Shown piece by piece: positions 39,047 through 40,382 of a DNA stretch of 40,382 nucleotides. The first letter of the stretch is position 1, and every line of letters starts with the position of its first letter. A program made the position numbers and the translations under genes. The DNA is from a virus: positions 1-40,382 of the IMG/VR virus record IMGVR_UViG_3300025168_000203. The stretch is one strand, 5' to 3'. The notes under the pieces were generated by a model. It made no database searches. It was not told where the DNA came from and saw only the letters and a program-made list of their open reading frames with translations.

Positions 39047-39133
39047 ATGAACCGTAGAGAGGTTACTTTAATTCGTATCTTGGCGATGACTCTCTTTGCC
39101 GCTTTTTCCGTCATCCTTTTTTATAACTCTTAA
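39047..39133 (+). CDS. Very small single-TM protein
   Basis: A 28-aa ORF starts at ATG 39047 with GGGA upstream: MNRREVTLIRILAMTLFAAF then SVILFYNS. One transmembrane helix is visible. It may be a membrane micropeptide expressed with the XRE gene. Confidence 0.45.
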   Translation: MNRREVTLIRILAMTLFAAFSVILFYNS

Positions 39134-39180
39134 CTATTCACTCCCGCTCCTTCTTCAGCTAGGTTGGCTTTGAAGCTCAA

Positions 39181-39264
39181 GCCGGAATGGTGGAATTGGT
39201 AGACGCAGGGGACTTAAAATCCCCTGACCGAGAGGTCGTGCGGGTTCGAGTCCCGCTTCCGGTA
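39181..39264 (+). tRNA. tRNA-Leu (anticodon UAA)
   Basis: Class II tRNA with a long variable arm: acceptor GCCGGAA pairs TTCCGGT (first pair G-T), anticodon stem AGGGGA/TCCCCT holds CTTAAAA with anticodon TAA, variable arm TGACCGAGAGGTCG, T-loop GGTTCGAGTCC. No CCA is encoded (C then TTTTT follows, a likely processing or termination T-run). Confidence 0.93.
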
Positions 39265-39305
39265 CTTTTTCGTTACCGAGGCTCACGTTAAGCCCTCACG
39301 CGCCG

Positions 39306-39369
39306 TCTAAGGGCATTTTACGGGGTTCCGCGAAGGAATCCTCGGAGACCGCGACAATCGCCCCTTAGA
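39306..39369 (+). ncRNA. Structured element downstream of tRNA-Leu
   Basis: Arms TCTAAGGGC (39306-39314) and GCCCCTTAGA (39360-39369), with one bulged base, enclose an inner hairpin (GGGTTCC and GGAATCC, loop GCGAA). The enclosed stretch is too short for a gene. With the 39265-39305 stretch, which can also fold, this may be a small RNA or a processing signal. Its family is unknown. Confidence 0.35.
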
Positions 39370-39387
39370 TCGACTTTTGATCTTTTT
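39367..39387 (+). terminator. Weak intrinsic terminator candidate
   Basis: AGATC/GATCT arms (39367-39371, 39379-39383) around a GACTTTT loop are followed by TTTT. The stem is short and AT-rich and shares bases with the RNA element above, so this is only a candidate; it lies right before promoter copy F. Confidence 0.3.
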
Positions 39388-39391
39388 AGGA

Positions 39392-39454
39392 TTAGGGGTT
39401 GCGCGTTGGTGTTTTACGTGTAATATGTACGTTGTCGGCTATGGGAGGTCGGCA
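39392..39454 (+). promoter_or_regulatory. Promoter plus 5' stem-loop leader, copy F
   Basis: TTGCGC (39399-39404), 16 bp, TAATAT (39421-39426). Arms TGTCGGC (39433-39439) and GTCGGCA (39448-39454; two G-T pairs) enclose loop TATGGGAG. The 13-nt TTAGGGGTTGCGC at 39392-39404 is repeated exactly at copy G. AAAGGTAAGAGA leads to ATG 39473. Confidence 0.65.
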
Positions 39455-39472
39455 TTGCAGAAAGGTAAGAGA

Positions 39473-39835
39473 ATGGAAATCGAAAAAATATGTTTCGAGC
39501 CTGAGTTCGAGGCGGGGGATCACGAGATTCCAGCTAGCTGTCGTGGAGCTACTGGTTTGGTTTTCGAGAACGCTCACGTTCACGTAGAGTATGAAGCTCT
39601 GGTCTTGCCGGGTTCGCAGGGTTCTCGCGACGAACCGGATAGCCCCGACGAGTTCGAGGTGAAGGACGTTATCGGTTGGGAAGTCGAATCGACCGGTAAA
39701 GGGTCGGATACTTACTTTACCGACGTTGACGCTCCGAAAGCCTTGCGGGAAGAGATCGACCAGTTGATTTCGGACTATTTAATCGACGGTGAAAACCAAC
39801 CGAAAGACGTGAAAATTAAAAATATGCCTCTTTAG
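39473..39835 (+). CDS. Unknown acidic protein
   Basis: The 120-aa product starts MEIEKICFEPEFEAGDHEIP and is acidic, with a beta-rich core (GLVFENAHVHVEYEALVLPG) and an EFEVKDVIGWEVESTGKG segment. ATG 39473 is chosen because the promoter-leader copy F ends just upstream and AAAGGT is well placed. Base composition is more GC-rich than in the left half. Function unknown. Confidence 0.65.
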   Translation: MEIEKICFEPEFEAGDHEIPASCRGATGLVFENAHVHVEYEALVLPGSQGSRDEPDSPDEFEVKDVIGWEVESTGKGSDTYFTDVDAPKALREEIDQLISDYLIDGENQPKDVKIKNMPL

Positions 39836-39890
39836 GGGTTGCGCCGGGTGCGTTGCTCAGTTAAACCTACGGAGTGGTCGGGAGAACCAC
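39832..39890 (+). promoter_or_regulatory. Promoter plus 5' stem-loop leader, copy G
   Basis: TTGCGC (39839-39844), 17 bp, TAAACC (39862-39867). Arms GTGGT and ACCAC (39874-39878, 39886-39890) enclose loop CGGGAGA, identical to copy B. Upstream 13 nt, TTAGGGGTTGCGC, are identical to copy F and overlap the previous stop codon. GAAGGGAG leads to ATG 39911. Confidence 0.68.
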
Positions 39891-39910
39891 AAAAACGAAG
39901 GGAGATTAAA

Positions 39911-40165
39911 ATGCGACTACCAGAGACAAGTAAGTTCTTGGAGAGCGTGGAGGCCACTGAGGGGTTCTCAGTCAGCTACGATGACCGATGCGGGAGTAGT
40001 CTTTACACGGGCATCGTGACTGTAACTTCTGAAACGGGTGACTCTATTGATATCGGCGTGGGTTGCGCGGTCGGTGAAGGTCTGGTCTACGCCGGTTCGT
40101 ACTCGACGTTTTCGACGCTGGCTGAGTGTCGTGAGTGGTTCGACCGACGAACGAGAGAAGGGTAG
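39911..40165 (+). CDS. Unknown small protein
   Basis: The 84-aa product starts MRLPETSKFLESVEATEGFS and has a beta-sandwich-like core (SLYTGIVTVTSETGDSIDIG) with a terminal helix ECREWFDRRTREG. No family recognised. The ATG at 39911 is preferred over the upstream in-frame TTG at 39839 because GAAGGGAG and the leader hairpin precede it. Confidence 0.6.
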   Translation: MRLPETSKFLESVEATEGFSVSYDDRCGSSLYTGIVTVTSETGDSIDIGVGCAVGEGLVYAGSYSTFSTLAECREWFDRRTREG

Positions 40166-40169
40166 AGCA

Positions 40170-40370
40170 ATGTTGAAGGTGGATCAGATCGAGACGTGTG
40201 AGAGTTGCGGTGAGTACTTCCAGCCGGTGTTGCTGGCTTTCGAGGGTCGCTGGAGACACGGCGGTACTCGCGAGCGAGATGCCTTCCACGCTGCGAACGT
40301 GCAGCGAACGGAGAACTGCCCAGACTGCTTCGAGAAGATACCGATGGCGTGTCGGGCCGAGTGGATTTGA
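40170..40370 (+). CDS. Small zinc-ribbon-like protein
   Basis: A 66-aa ORF starts at ATG 40170 (AGAAGGG upstream) and contains CESCGEYFQPV and CPDCFEKIP, two CxxC pairs that could form a zinc ribbon. The remaining bases to the window end contain GAGGAGAG, a ribosome-binding site for the next gene. Confidence 0.6.
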   Translation: MLKVDQIETCESCGEYFQPVLLAFEGRWRHGGTRERDAFHAANVQRTENCPDCFEKIPMACRAEWI

Positions 40371-40382
40371 GAGGAGAGAAGG

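Noticed and set aside
1-40382. CRISPR arrays, insertion sequences, integrase or lysogeny module
   Set aside because: No regularly spaced repeats, transposase-type proteins, integrase or attachment-site pairs are visible; the XRE gene alone does not imply lysogeny.

Overview
This window is part of the genome of a large, lytic-looking tailed bacteriophage (Caudoviricetes). The evidence is a nearly one-way gene array holding a phage replication and recombination set, a terminase-portal-head-morphogenesis block, tRNA genes and many small accessory genes. I see no integrase, rRNA or bacterial housekeeping operon. The host is probably a Gram-negative bacterium: a lipoprotein-like gene and a secreted trypsin-like protease hint at this, but the sequence does not identify it. 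GTG and TTG starts are very common in the left half; the right half uses ATG more often.

Positions 1-14.4 kb carry the replication, recombination and repair genes, tightly packed and overlapping, with no obvious internal promoter. In order: DnaB-type helicase, CHC2/Toprim primase, a fusion of family-4 uracil-DNA glycosylase with a 3'-5' exonuclease and a family A DNA polymerase, a lipoprotein-like gene, a possible recombination mediator, a gp32-like ssDNA-binding protein, a FEN-type 5' nuclease, a RecA/UvsX recombinase, and an Mre11/Rad50-type complex whose Rad50 ATPase is split into two genes with three genes between them. An HNH protein closes the block. Positions 14.4-24.5 kb are the packaging and head module: a possible sigma-like gene, a Mor-like regulator, a possible small terminase, the large terminase, an HU-like protein, the portal and a Mu gpF/SPP1 gp7-like head protein. 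These are followed by a tubulin/FtsZ-family GTPase, a phosphoribosyltransferase-like protein and a secreted S1 serine protease.

Positions 24.46-25.25 kb form a small minus-strand island of four short genes. From 25.3 kb to the end lies an accessory and probably early region. It holds an arginase-fold UPF0489-like protein and a Ycf46-like AAA+ ATPase whose Walker B precedes Walker A, followed by DUF1257-like, DUF2997-like and DUF3150-like partners. It also holds tRNA-Arg(CCU), a CAU tRNA and tRNA-Leu(UAA), two structured RNA-like stretches, a PD-(D/E)XK nuclease, a DUF1599-like protein, an HNH homing-type endonuclease, a metallophosphoesterase, RHH and XRE regulators, and a HEXXH protein.

The most striking pattern in the accessory region is a recurring expression module. 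It consists of a promoter of the form TTG(A/C)NN, about 17 bp, TAAANA; then 6-10 nt; then a short stem-loop at the predicted 5' end of the mRNA, with a GGG or GGGAG loop; then an AAAGG..GAGA-type ribosome-binding site. At least seven copies are visible. Their stems differ in sequence but keep pairing, which argues for a conserved RNA structure. Together with the tubulin homologue in the head module, the permuted AAA+ cassette and the split Rad50, this is the best candidate for undescribed biology in the window.
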